Shown here piece by piece: positions 9,861-19,036 of a stretch of DNA of 64,000 nucleotides (its first letter is position 1; each line of letters begins with the position of its first letter). The notes below the pieces were generated by a model. It was not told the DNA's origin. It ran no database searches and saw only the letters and a program-made list of their open reading frames with translations. The translations under genes were made by a program, and so were the position numbers. Source of the stretch: Alcaligenes sp. SORT26 (lineage in GTDB: Bacteria > Pseudomonadota > Gammaproteobacteria > Burkholderiales > Burkholderiaceae_B); assembly GCF_017377875.1 (NCBI RefSeq), contig NZ_CP070975.1, positions 2,604,001 to 2,668,000 on the forward strand, in the 5' to 3' direction.

Positions 9861-9884
9861 GCGCTGCCCACAGGCAGCGCTTCT
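9861..9884. terminator. Hairpin between convergent genes
   Basis: GCGCTGCC and GGCAGCGC (9861-9868, 9873-9880) form an 8-bp stem with a CACA loop, then TTCT. It sits 8 bp after the EamA stop, in the convergent gap. The T-run is short, so termination may be weak. Confidence 0.5.
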
Positions 9885-9910
9885 AGCACCTGAAAGCCGA
9901 GGAGCAGAAA

Positions 9911-10363
9911 TCAGTCCTCCAACCCCTGCTCCTGACGCCAGTGCTGGTAACGTCGCTCCAGCACGGGACGCAGGGTTTCGTAGGTATCCCAATCGTCAGG
10001 CACATGGTAGATGGACGGCAGAACCTCGTCGTCCAGCGTTTCCACGTAATCGTCCAGATACAGCTCGTCGTAATAAAAATCGCTGAAGGATTTGCCCAGA
10101 TCTGACAGATCTTCGCTGACCAGCACATCGTCACAACACTCTTGAAGCAGTTGCGAGCCCTTCAGCATGTGATCTCGACACTGCCGGACTTCGTTGGGAT
10201 AGCGATCCAGAAAGGCATTAGCCAACAGGCCTTTTTCTACCAGCCAGGCCAAATACATGCCGATATGTGTGCGCCCGCCTTGCGGACCCAAGTCAGAAGG
10301 GTAGTCCCCACCCACATGCCAGTCCACAGCATCGTACTTAACGGGATCAGTGTGCGTTTTCAA
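9911..10363 (-). CDS. DUF7832-like conserved protein of unknown function
   Basis: A 150-residue soluble protein. The segment YDAVDWHVGGDYPSDLGP...THIGMYLAWL matches my recollection of the DUF7832 family (consensus YDDASWH-GGDFP-DL, then G-THIGMFLAWA). The C-terminal half is acidic and aromatic (FYYDELYLDDYVETLDDEVLPSIYHV). The start is a TTG at 10363 with a strong GGAGGT six bases upstream; the ATG at 10465 has no such site and would add 34 atypical residues. No known function. Same strand as the next gene but 207 bp away. Confidence 0.7.
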   Translation of the reverse strand: MKTHTDPVKYDAVDWHVGGDYPSDLGPQGGRTHIGMYLAWLVEKGLLANAFLDRYPNEVRQCRDHMLKGSQLLQECCDDVLVSEDLSDLGKSFSDFYYDELYLDDYVETLDDEVLPSIYHVPDDWDTYETLRPVLERRYQHWRQEQGLED

Positions 10364-10570
10364 TGTCGTACCTCCGTAGGTATGTGAATGTCCTTGGGAA
10401 GCGGCTGCCCGGATTTTGCTCGTGCTCTTGCCTTTTATCAGTATATCGATCACACGGCGGGCCACTAGTATTTTTGCAGATACCTGCTTCCTGTTTCAAA
10501 GTGGGGCATACCAGCGCTCAAGTACGACGACAATCCGCATCACTGTTTCTATCTATCCCACAACATAGCG

Positions 10571-11059
10571 TCAATCACCATATGAATTCGACACAGGCCG
10601 AAGCTGCAAGGCGACCTGTTCACGATCAACAGCGCAAAGCGCAGGATCATTAGGGTCGCATAGCACAGCCACGGTGTTACCCGGACGGAATCGGCTGAAC
10701 AACTCGGGCTGCACCAGAACATCTACAAACGCCCTGCTGCCAGCCACATCCAGGCTTAAACGCAATAGGGGGTAAGCCAACTGGAGCACACCGGGAAGCA
10801 ATTCATCGTGGGCCACGATCATCGCTTGGCACCGCTTGGCATCTTGTGACACCAAACGCTGATACAAGCACTGCTCAGGCAAGGCCCGCTGATAGCGTAT
10901 AAAAGCTCGGCCACTAGCAATCAGGAAACCGACGGGCACGAGCAGTACCAGCGCGGCCAGATACGGCAAAGAGCCGCCCCACTCCAAGGTAATACCGACA
11001 AGTACCACCATTGCCGCCAAGCCAAAAGCCAAGAGCATCCACAAAAGCAGCACGACCAT
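10571..11059 (-). CDS. Small membrane protein of unknown function
   Basis: 162 residues. Two hydrophobic segments lie at about 1-25 and 30-50 (LLLWMLLAFGLAAMVVLVGI and LPYLAALVLLVPVGFLIAS). A soluble C-terminal region from about 55 follows, containing a small beta-rich looking segment (FRPGNTVAVLCDPNDPALCAVDRE), similar in flavour to DUF3592-type proteins. That resemblance is weak. A near-perfect AAAGGAGGTG precedes the ATG, so it is probably expressed well. I do not recognise a function. Confidence 0.6.
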   Translation of the reverse strand: MVVLLLWMLLAFGLAAMVVLVGITLEWGGSLPYLAALVLLVPVGFLIASGRAFIRYQRALPEQCLYQRLVSQDAKRCQAMIVAHDELLPGVLQLAYPLLRLSLDVAGSRAFVDVLVQPELFSRFRPGNTVAVLCDPNDPALCAVDREQVALQLRPVSNSYGD

Positions 11060-11255
11060 CTCACCTCCTTTGCAAGCACCCGCTCAAAAGCAGTTATCAA
11101 AGTGTGACAGGCGGAGTGGATGCTGGGCCTGCGTATCCAGTCGACCGCCAGATAAAAGAACTATGATGCGAGTCCATGTCCACTCTATGACAACAACAAA
11201 CCTTTACGTTTTTGATACTTGAGCAGTTACCCTCCAAAGCCTGGCGAGCATCAAT

Positions 11256-11280
11256 AAAAAAGCCGCCCGAAGGCGGCTTT
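11256..11280 (-). terminator. Terminator of the beta-oxidation operon
   Basis: A 9-bp stem (11259-11267 with 11272-11280) around a four-base loop. Read on the minus strand it is followed by a T-run, 36 bp past the thiolase stop. Confidence 0.85.
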
Positions 11281-11315
11281 GTACTACAGCGATAGAAGCA
11301 GTGGCAGACCTGAGA

Positions 11316-12509
11316 TTAGGTTCGCTCGAAAATCCCGGCAGCGCCCATGCCTGTACCAATACACATGGTCAGCATGCCGTACTTCAGTTGACGACGCTGC
11401 AAGGCATGAACCACGGTAGCAGCACGCATGGCACCGGTCGCACCCAAAGGGTGGCCCATGGCAATAGCGCCACCCAGCGGGTTGACGCGCTCTGGGTCCA
11501 GGCCCAGATCACGAATCACCGCCAGAGATTGAGCGGCAAAGGCTTCGTTCAGCTCGATCCAGTCCATCTGATCTTGCTTCAAGCCAGCCAAGGCCAAGGC
11601 ATGAGGCACGGCTTCTTTAGGACCGATACCCATGATCTGCGGAGGCACGCCACGGACCGAGAAAGTCACGAAACGGGCCAACGGTGTCAGGTTGTGCTCA
11701 CGCAAAGCACGCTCGGAAACGACCAGCAAGGCACCTGCCCCGTCCGAAGTCTGCGAGCTGTTGCCAGCCGTGACCGAACCACGAGCTGCAAATACGGGGC
11801 GCAGCTTGGCCAGCACTTCCAGGCTGGTATCGGGGCGCGGGCCTTCGTCACGATCCACCACTTGGGTTTTGACCGAGATTTCCTGAGTGCTCAAGTTAGG
11901 CTGACGGCGCGTTACCGACACGGGCAGAACCTCACCCGCGAACTCGCCGGATTCCCAGGCCTTGACGGCTTTCTGGTGCGAAACCAAGGCAAACGCATCC
12001 TGATCTTCACGGGATACTTTCCACTGACGGGCCACTTCTTCAGCCGTCAGACCCATGCCATAGGCAATGCCATAGTTTTCATCCGAAGTGAAAATCTCCG
12101 GGCTGAATGTGGTGCCAACGCCCATTACGGGCACTTGGCTCATGGATTCCACACCGGCAGCCACAATGATGTCCGCCTGACCCGTACGGATACGGTCGGC
12201 AGCAATGGCAATGGCACTCAAACCCGAGGCGCAGAAACGGTTGACGGTCATGCCCGCCACGGTATGTGGCAGACCTGCCAGCAAGGCAGAGATACGCGCC
12301 ACGTTAAAGCCTTGTGGGCCTTCGGGCAGAGCGCAACCAGCCACGACTTCTTCAATGGCAGCCGGGTCCAGAGTGGGCACACCCGCCAGCGTGCCGCGAA
12401 TGGCTTCAGCCAGCAACTCGTCAGGACGGTAGGCCGAGAACACACCGCGAGGTGCTTTGCCGATGGGCGTACGCTTGGCAGCGACGATATAAGCTTGTTG
12501 TACAGTCAT
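11316..12509 (-). CDS. fadA: Acetyl-CoA C-acyltransferase (thiolase)
   Basis: 397 residues, the normal thiolase length. It should cleave 3-ketoacyl-CoA with CoA to acetyl-CoA and a shortened acyl-CoA, the last step of beta-oxidation. The nucleophile is C93 in NRFCASGL. The conserved histidine lies in GGAIAMGHPLGATG, and the second cysteine loop near the C-terminus reads CIGTGMGAAG. It follows the multifunctional hydratase/dehydrogenase gene by 19 bp on the same strand, so the two form an operon like fadBA. The symbol is by role; a biosynthetic thiolase is less likely in this context. Confidence 0.9.
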   Translation of the reverse strand: MTVQQAYIVAAKRTPIGKAPRGVFSAYRPDELLAEAIRGTLAGVPTLDPAAIEEVVAGCALPEGPQGFNVARISALLAGLPHTVAGMTVNRFCASGLSAIAIAADRIRTGQADIIVAAGVESMSQVPVMGVGTTFSPEIFTSDENYGIAYGMGLTAEEVARQWKVSREDQDAFALVSHQKAVKAWESGEFAGEVLPVSVTRRQPNLSTQEISVKTQVVDRDEGPRPDTSLEVLAKLRPVFAARGSVTAGNSSQTSDGAGALLVVSERALREHNLTPLARFVTFSVRGVPPQIMGIGPKEAVPHALALAGLKQDQMDWIELNEAFAAQSLAVIRDLGLDPERVNPLGGAIAMGHPLGATGAMRAATVVHALQRRQLKYGMLTMCIGTGMGAAGIFERT

Positions 12510-12528
12510 GTCTACTCCTTGATCCGCT

Positions 12529-14961
12529 CTAGTTACGCACCGGCTTGCCAGTACTCAACATCCCAGTAATACGTTCCTGGGTCTTGGGGGAATTGAGCAG
12601 CTCCAGGAAAGCCTGCCGCTCTTGCGCCATCATCCATGCTTCATCCACCAACGAGCCTGGATCAACATCGCCCCCGCAGATCACGGTTACGACCTTCTCG
12701 GCGATATGGAAGTCATATTCCGAGATGAAACCACCTTCTTTCATGTTCACCAGTTGAGCCTTCAGCGTGGCGATGCCATCGCGACCGGCAACCGGGAAGC
12801 GACGTGGCAAAGGAGCACGCCAACCGGTGCTGGCCAGAGCCTGTGCCTGACGGACGGCAACGTAAACCAGTTCCTGACGGTTCATGACGATGGTGTCGGA
12901 CTCTTTCAGGAAGCCAAGCTGACGAGCATCCAGAGCGGAGCGCGACACTTGAGCGCTAGCAATCGCCAGAGCAAAACGCTTCAGGTAAGCCAGCAATGGG
13001 GCGTCGGGTGCGCCCATCGCCTGGAGTTCAGCAGAGCGGCGAGCCGAGTACGCCAGGCCACCTGCACCTGGAACCAGACCCACACCCACTTCCACCAGAC
13101 CGATGTAAGACTCGAAATGAGCGACACGGTGCGCGCAATGCACAGCCAGTTCGCAACCACCACCCAAGGCCAGACCGGCAACCGCAGCCACCACAGGCAC
13201 TTGTGCGTAACGGATACGTAAAACCATGTCTTGCATGGCACGTTCCACCGGCTCAACTCCAGCCACACCTTCTTTCTCAAACACAGGCAGAATGGCTTTC
13301 AGGTCGGCGCCTGCGGAGAATGGATCACCATCCTGAGCCACCACCAGAGCCTGATACGAGGCTTCGGCCAATTCAATTGCCTTGAACATGCCATTGACCA
13401 CACCGGGGCTTAACGTGTGCATCTTGGTCTTGAAGGACACGATCAGCACATCTTGTGGGTGCGGTGCAGGCAGCGTCCAGCAGCGTACGGACTCATCTTC
13501 AAAAACCGTAGTGGTTTCCAGAGACTCGACCTCGCCCACCAGCAAAGGGGTGCCAATGTGACGCTGGTAAACAGGCAGTTCGCTACGGCCTTCAAAGCGC
13601 GATTGCGACGGATTCCAGGAACCGGCGGCGGTATGCACGCCTTGCGCCTCCCATACGGGACCACGGGTAGCCCAATCTGGCAGCGGCTGGCTGCTGAGGG
13701 TCTTGCCATCCTGGATATCCTGATTGATCCACTCGGCCACTTGACGCCATCCGGCAGCTTGCCAGATCTCGAACGGGCCTTGCTTGTGACCAAAGCCCCA
13801 TTTCAAGGCCAGGTCCAATTGACGTGCGTTGTCAGCAATGTCTTGCAGATGAATGGCGCTGTAGTGGAAGGTGTCGCGCAATACCGCCCACACGAATTGA
13901 GCTTGAGGCTTGTCGGACTCACGCAACTGACGCAGGCGCTCAGCCGGGTCACGTACAGCCAGAATGGCAGCAACATCGGGATCAATTTTCTGATCAGCAG
14001 CCACGTAATCACGTTGCTGAGCATCGAAGCGCTGAATCTCACGGCCTTTCTTGCGGAAGAAACCGGCGCCTGTCTTCTGACCCAATGCGCCCGCATCGAT
14101 CAAGCCCTGCACTTCGGGCGGCAAGCCAAAGTGAGCTTTGAAGCTGTCATCAGGCAATTGATCCTGCATGGTGCGGATCACGTGAGCCAGCGTGTCCAGA
14201 CCGACAACGTCGGCGGTACGGTAAGTACCCGATTTGGCACGGCCCAGGCGAGTGCCTGTCAATTCATCAACCTGCTCGTAAGTCAGGGAGAAACGGCGAG
14301 CTTGCTCGAACACGGACAGAATGCCAAACACACCGATACGGTTACCGATGAAGTTGGGGGTATCTTTGGCGCGAACCACGCCCTTGCCCAACTGCGATAC
14401 CAGGAAAGTTTCCAGAGTATCCAGCAAGGCTGGCTGGGTGTATTTCGTGGGGATCAGCTCCACCAGGCTCATGTAGCGGGGTGGGTTGAAAAAGTGCACG
14501 CCGCAAAAACGTGGGCGCAGCGCTTCCGGCAAAACGTCTGCCAGGGAAGTGATGGACAGGCCGGACGTGTTGCTGGCAATGATGGCGTTGGGATTCAGAG
14601 CTGGCCCGATCTTGCGGTACAGGTCCTGTTTCCAGTCCAGACGTTCGGCAATGGCTTCGATCACCAGATCGCAATCGGCCAGACGGTCCAGATTATCTTC
14701 GTAGTTGGCGGGCTCGATCAGGTCAGCCAGGTCTGGCGTACCCAAGGGAGCGGGATTCATTTTGCGCAGATTGGCAATCGCACGAATGGCGATCCCGTTT
14801 TTCGGCCCCTCGCGGGCGGGCAGATCAAACAGAACTACTGGTATGCCTGCATTCACGCAATGAGCGGCAATTTGCGCGCCCATGACGCCGGCACCGCACA
14901 CGGCGACCCGACGCAAGGTACGGGCACCGCCCGTCACTGCACTGGCTGAACTAGATGTCAT
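12529..14961 (-). CDS. 3-hydroxyacyl-CoA dehydrogenase / enoyl-CoA hydratase fusion protein
   Basis: 810 residues. It starts with a Rossmann NAD site (VAVCGAGVMGAQIAAH, about 19-34), then the two C-terminal 3-hydroxyacyl-CoA dehydrogenase domains (to about 430). A crotonase/enoyl-CoA hydratase domain follows (about 480-740), with the oxyanion-hole segments QDGDPFSAGADLKA and GLALGGGCELA. This order (dehydrogenase first) is the reverse of E. coli FadB and is common in beta-proteobacteria. The ATG at 14961 has GGAG eight bases upstream; an ATG at 15033 lacks one. It should hydrate enoyl-CoA and oxidise the 3-hydroxyacyl-CoA formed. First gene of the operon with the thiolase. Confidence 0.9.
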   Translation of the reverse strand: MTSSSASAVTGGARTLRRVAVCGAGVMGAQIAAHCVNAGIPVVLFDLPAREGPKNGIAIRAIANLRKMNPAPLGTPDLADLIEPANYEDNLDRLADCDLVIEAIAERLDWKQDLYRKIGPALNPNAIIASNTSGLSITSLADVLPEALRPRFCGVHFFNPPRYMSLVELIPTKYTQPALLDTLETFLVSQLGKGVVRAKDTPNFIGNRIGVFGILSVFEQARRFSLTYEQVDELTGTRLGRAKSGTYRTADVVGLDTLAHVIRTMQDQLPDDSFKAHFGLPPEVQGLIDAGALGQKTGAGFFRKKGREIQRFDAQQRDYVAADQKIDPDVAAILAVRDPAERLRQLRESDKPQAQFVWAVLRDTFHYSAIHLQDIADNARQLDLALKWGFGHKQGPFEIWQAAGWRQVAEWINQDIQDGKTLSSQPLPDWATRGPVWEAQGVHTAAGSWNPSQSRFEGRSELPVYQRHIGTPLLVGEVESLETTTVFEDESVRCWTLPAPHPQDVLIVSFKTKMHTLSPGVVNGMFKAIELAEASYQALVVAQDGDPFSAGADLKAILPVFEKEGVAGVEPVERAMQDMVLRIRYAQVPVVAAVAGLALGGGCELAVHCAHRVAHFESYIGLVEVGVGLVPGAGGLAYSARRSAELQAMGAPDAPLLAYLKRFALAIASAQVSRSALDARQLGFLKESDTIVMNRQELVYVAVRQAQALASTGWRAPLPRRFPVAGRDGIATLKAQLVNMKEGGFISEYDFHIAEKVVTVICGGDVDPGSLVDEAWMMAQERQAFLELLNSPKTQERITGMLSTGKPVRN

Positions 14962-15066
14962 AGGTTTGTCTCCAGGAAACTGAAACCCCACGCAGCATAA
15001 GGTCCCAAACGGACGCTCTACGATGCGAGGCAATCGAATAATCGTACACGCACAACCGGTTTTAAG

Positions 15067-15095
15067 ACCATAAAGTCTTTTTTATTTTGATTCAA
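15067..15095 (-). promoter_or_regulatory. Candidate sigma-70 promoter of the beta-oxidation operon
   Basis: On the minus strand TTGAAT (15095-15090) and TATGGT (15072-15067) are 17 bp apart, about 105 bp upstream of the dehydrogenase ATG. The inverted pair TACGAT/ATCGTA (15019-15024, 15041-15046) just downstream could bind a regulator. Both are inferred by eye. Confidence 0.4.
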
Positions 15096-15099
15096 AGAT

Positions 15100-15604
15100 G
15101 GGCATAGATCAAATCCATCTTCATAAAACTGTCCATGACTCGATCGTGGCTTGCTTGCCTGGTGACTCCAGCACCTTGTAGAGAATTCAAACAGTCGTTT
15201 CAATCTCTTTTATTTCAACAGATTGAACCTGAAAAAAGCTCATTACACCCCTCATTAGCCAGAAGCTGACCCAGCCTTGGCAAGCTGGCATCCCGCATGG
15301 TTTCAAGTTATTTTTTTAATTCTTTTTTTATTTATTTCAATCAGATTTCTATTTAATTTTTAAACCCTGTTAATTAATTTATTTCATTAAATATTTCAAA
15401 CAAATAAGAAACACTGGAGGACTGAAAAAAAATTTGGCCTCCCCTGCCTGGACCCCATTTTCTTGCCCACAAGGGCCCGAAAACACCGTTACCCCGGAGA
15501 CTAGCCTGCCCACACAAGCCCACAAGAGGGCAAAAACGGCTTAATTTGTATGCCAGAATGTTCAAACTTCCACTTTTACGAGCCCGATCCGCCCTCATTT
15601 CCCT
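15100..15604. other. AT-rich intergenic region
   Basis: About 500 bp between the divergent beta-oxidation operon and the chromate-transporter pair. The stretch at about 15305-15435 is made almost only of A and T, in marked contrast to its surroundings. No credible gene was seen in it. Confidence 0.5.
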
Positions 15605-16180
15605 ATGACCCGGTCCCAAGAAGCTGCCCCTTTATCCTTAAGTGCCCTGTTTCTGATCTTTGCCCGCATTGGCCTGACCAGCTTTGGCGGGGGCTTGAGT
15701 GGCTGGTTAATGCGCGAGTTTGTCGTCCAGCGCCGTTTGATGAGCCAAGCAGACTTTCTGAGCGGCCTGGCCCTGTCCCAGGCACTGCCCGGCATCAATG
15801 TGGTGAATCTCTCTATATGGATTGGTTACCGTCTGCTGGCCGGACCGGGGGCTTTGGTTGCCACGCTGGGCATGGTGCTCCCGCCGCTGCTCTTGGCTAT
15901 TCTGATGCTGATTGGCCTGGAACAACTGACGGGGTCTACTCTGGTGCCCCAGGTCATGGCCGGAATTGCCGCCGCAGCAATCGGTCTGTCGCTTGAAATG
16001 GGGGTACGTTCGGCGCGCAGCGCCGCCACCGGAATCGTCCCAATTGCGATCATGTTGGCAGTTTTTGTCGGCATTTTCGTCATGGAATGGAGCCTGATCC
16101 CCGTTATTCTGATCTGCGCGCCGCTGTCCGTCTGGTATGCCTGGTTGCAGCTAGGAGACTCATCCGTGGAGCAATCATGA
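15605..16180 (+). CDS. chrA1: Chromate transporter family protein, first half of a split pair
   Basis: 191 residues corresponding to one CHR domain, with about five to six membrane helices. The family motif appears as FGGGLSGWLMREFV near the N-terminus and SQALPGINVVNLSIWIGY further on. Full-length ChrA has two such domains; here they are two genes, and the stop overlaps the next start as ATGA. Such short-chain CHR pairs work together, exporting chromate in characterised cases, though many homologues have an untested substrate. No chrB regulator lies beside it. The symbol is by family. Confidence 0.82.
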   Translation: MTRSQEAAPLSLSALFLIFARIGLTSFGGGLSGWLMREFVVQRRLMSQADFLSGLALSQALPGINVVNLSIWIGYRLLAGPGALVATLGMVLPPLLLAILMLIGLEQLTGSTLVPQVMAGIAAAAIGLSLEMGVRSARSAATGIVPIAIMLAVFVGIFVMEWSLIPVILICAPLSVWYAWLQLGDSSVEQS

Positions 16181-16707
16181 TCACGATTCTGCTCCAGCTC
16201 ATGCGTGTATTCGCCCCCCTGTCTTTTCTGACGATAGGTGGCGGGCAAAGCATCATTCCCGAGATTCATCGGCAATCAGTAGAAATCCATGGCTGGCTCA
16301 GCAATCAGGAGTTTCTGGATCTGTTCGCCCTGTCACGCCTGACGCCCGGCCCCAAATCCTTACTTGTCACCCTGGTGGGCTGGAAAGCGGCAGGCTGGGC
16401 CGGAGCACTGGCCGCCTCTGTCGCCATTTTCCTGCCCTCTGCCTTGCTGATCTATTACCTGGCGACCATCTGGAAGCGCTATGAAGGCACCCGCATTATT
16501 CGCGCCATCGAGATCGGCCTGCTGCCCATTGCCGCCGGGATGATTCTGGCGGCCAGCGGCACGATTCTGAAAGCGGCTCAGGGCGGGCTGTGGGCCTGGG
16601 GTACGGCTCTGGCCTGTACAGCCATTTTGCTGCTTAGCCGCATCAACCCTTTATGGTTGCTGGCATGCGGCGGATTGCTGTTCGCTTTGATACAACCCGC
16701 TATCTAA
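16177..16707 (+). CDS. chrA2: Chromate transporter family protein, second half of a split pair
   Basis: 176 residues from the ATG at 16177, which overlaps the upstream stop by four bases. Longer in-frame versions run back through the upstream gene and are rejected. It carries the matching CHR motifs FLTIGGGQSIIPEIHRQ and LFALSRLTPGPKSLLVTLVGW, and about five to six hydrophobic helices. It should pair with the upstream half in opposite membrane orientation, as is known for short CHR pairs. The actual ion exported is not evident. Confidence 0.82.
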   Translation: MITILLQLMRVFAPLSFLTIGGGQSIIPEIHRQSVEIHGWLSNQEFLDLFALSRLTPGPKSLLVTLVGWKAAGWAGALAASVAIFLPSALLIYYLATIWKRYEGTRIIRAIEIGLLPIAAGMILAASGTILKAAQGGLWAWGTALACTAILLLSRINPLWLLACGGLLFALIQPAI

Positions 16708-16831
16708 GACAAATTCGACACATAAAAAGGACGACTTCACAGCCAAACCCGGCTTGAAGTAAGCGGCTGTATCAAGGGCCACAAAAGGGTCATAAAAGAG
16801 TCACGATCTGCCGTTCATGGAGTGCAATACA

Positions 16832-16861
16832 TTGAGCCGCCAGACGCGCAAGCGGTACAAT
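16832..16861 (+). promoter_or_regulatory. Candidate promoter of the mla operon
   Basis: TTGAGC (16832-16837) and TACAAT (16856-16861) are separated by 18 bp, 33 bp upstream of the chosen mlaF ATG. If real, it excludes the longer GTG start at 16822. Confidence 0.45.
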
Positions 16862-16893
16862 GGCAGGTCCTTTTATCCCATCTTGCCCGCGAC

Positions 16894-17718
16894 ATGGCTG
16901 TAAATACTGACCAAGCCGTACTAAATCTGGATTCTGCTTCGCTGGGCTATGGTGCCTTCACCGTGCTGGCGAACGTGTCCATGACCGTCCAGAAAGGCCA
17001 GGTCGTCGCCATGATGGGGGGCTCAGGTTCCGGAAAAACAACACTTCTGCGTGCTGCCACCGGGCAAATCCGTGCGCAGAAAGGGACTGTTACGGTTTTT
17101 GGCCAGGACTTGGCCAAACTCGACGGCGAGGACCTGCGCCAAACGCGCCAACGCATGGGTGTCCTGTTTCAGCAAGGCGCTCTGTTTACCGACCTGAATG
17201 TGTTTGAAAACGTGGCCTTTCCCTTGCGAGAGCTGACCAATGCCAACGAATCCGACATCCAGGACCGTGTGCTGGACAAGCTGGATGCCGTAGGTTTGCG
17301 CGCCGCCGCCCATTTGGGCGTGAACGAGATCTCTGGCGGCATGGCTCGCCGGGTCGCCTTAGCCCGCGCCATTGTGCTGGAACCGGAACTGATTCTGTAC
17401 GACGAGCCCTTTGCCGGTCTGGACCCCATTTCCATGGGTATTACCGCCCAACTGATTCGCGACCTGACCGACCGCCTGAACTGCGCTTCGGTACTGATTA
17501 CGCATGATGTTGCCGAATCCTTTGCCATTGCCGACCAGGTCTATATGGTGGGCCAGGGCCGCTTGCTGACCCAGGGTACGCCCACAGAGCTGCGGGCATC
17601 CAAAGATCCTTACGTACAGCAGTTCCTGCGTGGCGAGCCCGACGGCCCTATCGCCTTTAACTACCCCGTCACCCCGGCTTTTGAAGCCTGGCTCCAGAAT
17701 CGGACGACGCGCTCATGA
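16894..17718 (+). CDS. mlaF: Phospholipid ABC transporter ATP-binding protein MlaF
   Basis: 274 residues. The ATPase of the Mla system, which moves phospholipids between inner and outer membrane and keeps the outer leaflet free of them. Walker A is GGSGSGKTT (42-50), the signature ISGGMARR, and Walker B LILYDEPFAGLD. It starts at the ATG at 16894, after a promoter-like sequence; a GTG at 16822 is less likely. The stop overlaps the mlaE start (ATGA). First gene of mlaFEDAC. Confidence 0.93.
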   Translation: MAVNTDQAVLNLDSASLGYGAFTVLANVSMTVQKGQVVAMMGGSGSGKTTLLRAATGQIRAQKGTVTVFGQDLAKLDGEDLRQTRQRMGVLFQQGALFTDLNVFENVAFPLRELTNANESDIQDRVLDKLDAVGLRAAAHLGVNEISGGMARRVALARAIVLEPELILYDEPFAGLDPISMGITAQLIRDLTDRLNCASVLITHDVAESFAIADQVYMVGQGRLLTQGTPTELRASKDPYVQQFLRGEPDGPIAFNYPVTPAFEAWLQNRTTRS

Positions 17719-18500
17719 ATTTCATCACCGCCCCGATTAGCGCGCTAGGCGCTGCCATACGTAATAGCATTTACGGCCTGGGTGCATTCAGCCGCCTGTT
17801 TGCCGCCTTGCTGGCCCGTTCGTCCCTCTTATGGCGTCGTCCGCGTCTGGTTTCCCAGCAAATCCACTTTATTGGCAACTATTCGCTGCTGATCATTGCC
17901 GTTTCCGGCCTGTTCGTGGGTTTTGTACTGGGTTTGCAGGGGTATTACACGCTGAACCGCTATGGCTCCGAAGAGGCTCTGGGCCTGCTGGTCGCCCTGT
18001 CACTGGTGCGTGAGCTTGGCCCCGTCGTCACCGCCCTGCTCTTTGCAGGCCGGGCAGGCACCTCGCTGACCGCCGAAATCGGCCTGATGAAGGCTGGCGA
18101 GCAGATTGCCGCCATGGAAGTCATGGCAGTAGACCCCATACGCCGCCTGCTGGTGCCGCGTTTTTGGGGCGGCATAATTGCCATGCCCATACTGGCCGCG
18201 GTGTTTTCCATGGTCGGTATTTTGGGCGGCTATGTAGTCGGTGTACAAATGATCGGCATTGATGCAGGCGCCTTCTGGTCGCAAATGCAAAACGGCGTCG
18301 ATGTGATTGATGACGTACTCAACGGAGTGATCAAAAGCCTGGTATTTGGCCTGATCGTCACCTTGATTGCGCTCTATATGGGCTGGCATGCCAAGGCCAC
18401 GCCCGAAGGCGTTTCTCGCGCGACCACACGCACGGTCGTCAGCGGCGCTTTGGCGGTATTGGGCACGGACTTCCTGCTCACCGCCCTTATGTTCAGTTAA
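17715..18500 (+). CDS. mlaE: Phospholipid ABC transporter permease MlaE
   Basis: 261 residues with five to six membrane helices. The family core ELGPVVTALLFAGRAGTSLTAEIGLMKAGEQI is clear (given here in two overlapping pieces: ELGPVVTALLFAGR and AGTSLTAEIGLMKAGEQI). It forms the transmembrane channel of the MlaFEDB complex. The start overlaps the mlaF stop by four bases, implying coupled translation. 21 bp separate it from mlaD. Confidence 0.93.
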   Translation: MNFITAPISALGAAIRNSIYGLGAFSRLFAALLARSSLLWRRPRLVSQQIHFIGNYSLLIIAVSGLFVGFVLGLQGYYTLNRYGSEEALGLLVALSLVRELGPVVTALLFAGRAGTSLTAEIGLMKAGEQIAAMEVMAVDPIRRLLVPRFWGGIIAMPILAAVFSMVGILGGYVVGVQMIGIDAGAFWSQMQNGVDVIDDVLNGVIKSLVFGLIVTLIALYMGWHAKATPEGVSRATTRTVVSGALAVLGTDFLLTALMFS

Positions 18501-18521
18501 CTATTTAGGAATTGCTCAGCT

Positions 18522-18998
18522 ATGAATCGCGAGAAAACCGATTTCTGGGTTGGCCTGTTTGTTTTGCTGGGGCTGGTCGCACTGGCATTCCTGGCCCTGC
18601 GTGCGGGTAACCTCAGTACTTTTTCCTTTGCCAAAACCTACCAGGTATCGGCCAAATTCGATAATCTGGGTGGCCTGAAACCGCGTGCCCCTATCAAGGC
18701 CAGCGGTGTGGTCGTGGGTCGCGTGGGCTCCATTGGTTTTGATAATCAGGATTTCAAAGCCGTGGTTACGCTGGATATGGACGAACACTACAAATTCCCC
18801 CTGGATACCTCGGCCTCTATCCTGACCTCGGGTCTGCTGGGCGAGCAGTACATTGGCCTGACCGCCGGTGGCGACGATAAAGACCTACAAGGTGGCAGCA
18901 CCATTACCTATACCCAAAGCGCGGTTGTGCTGGAAGAACTGATCAGCAAGTTCCTCTACAACACAGCCTCCAAGGAAGGCGGCTCCAAAACGGAGTAA
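18522..18998 (+). CDS. mlaD: MCE-domain lipid-binding protein MlaD
   Basis: 158 residues: one N-terminal membrane anchor (about 10-28, VGLFVLLGLVALAFLALRAG), then one MCE domain (about 40-115, containing DNLGGLKPRAPIKASGVVVG). A short hydrophobic tail segment (SAVVLEELISKFLYN) probably lines the hexameric pore. It holds phospholipid in the periplasm on top of MlaE. Length is close to other single-MCE MlaD proteins. Confidence 0.93.
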   Translation: MNREKTDFWVGLFVLLGLVALAFLALRAGNLSTFSFAKTYQVSAKFDNLGGLKPRAPIKASGVVVGRVGSIGFDNQDFKAVVTLDMDEHYKFPLDTSASILTSGLLGEQYIGLTAGGDDKDLQGGSTITYTQSAVVLEELISKFLYNTASKEGGSKTE

Positions 18999-19036
18999 GA
19001 CCCGGCTGCCTCATGCTCATTACAGACGACACAATC

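Noticed and set aside
13417-14949. Long plus-strand open frame of 510 codons
   Set aside because: It lies antisense to the hydroxyacyl-CoA dehydrogenase gene, whose motifs are intact; its protein is low-complexity and matches nothing I know.
15061-15085. Short AAGAC/GTCTT hairpin followed by T residues
   Set aside because: Only a five-base stem, no plus-strand gene to terminate, and it coincides with a better promoter reading on the other strand.
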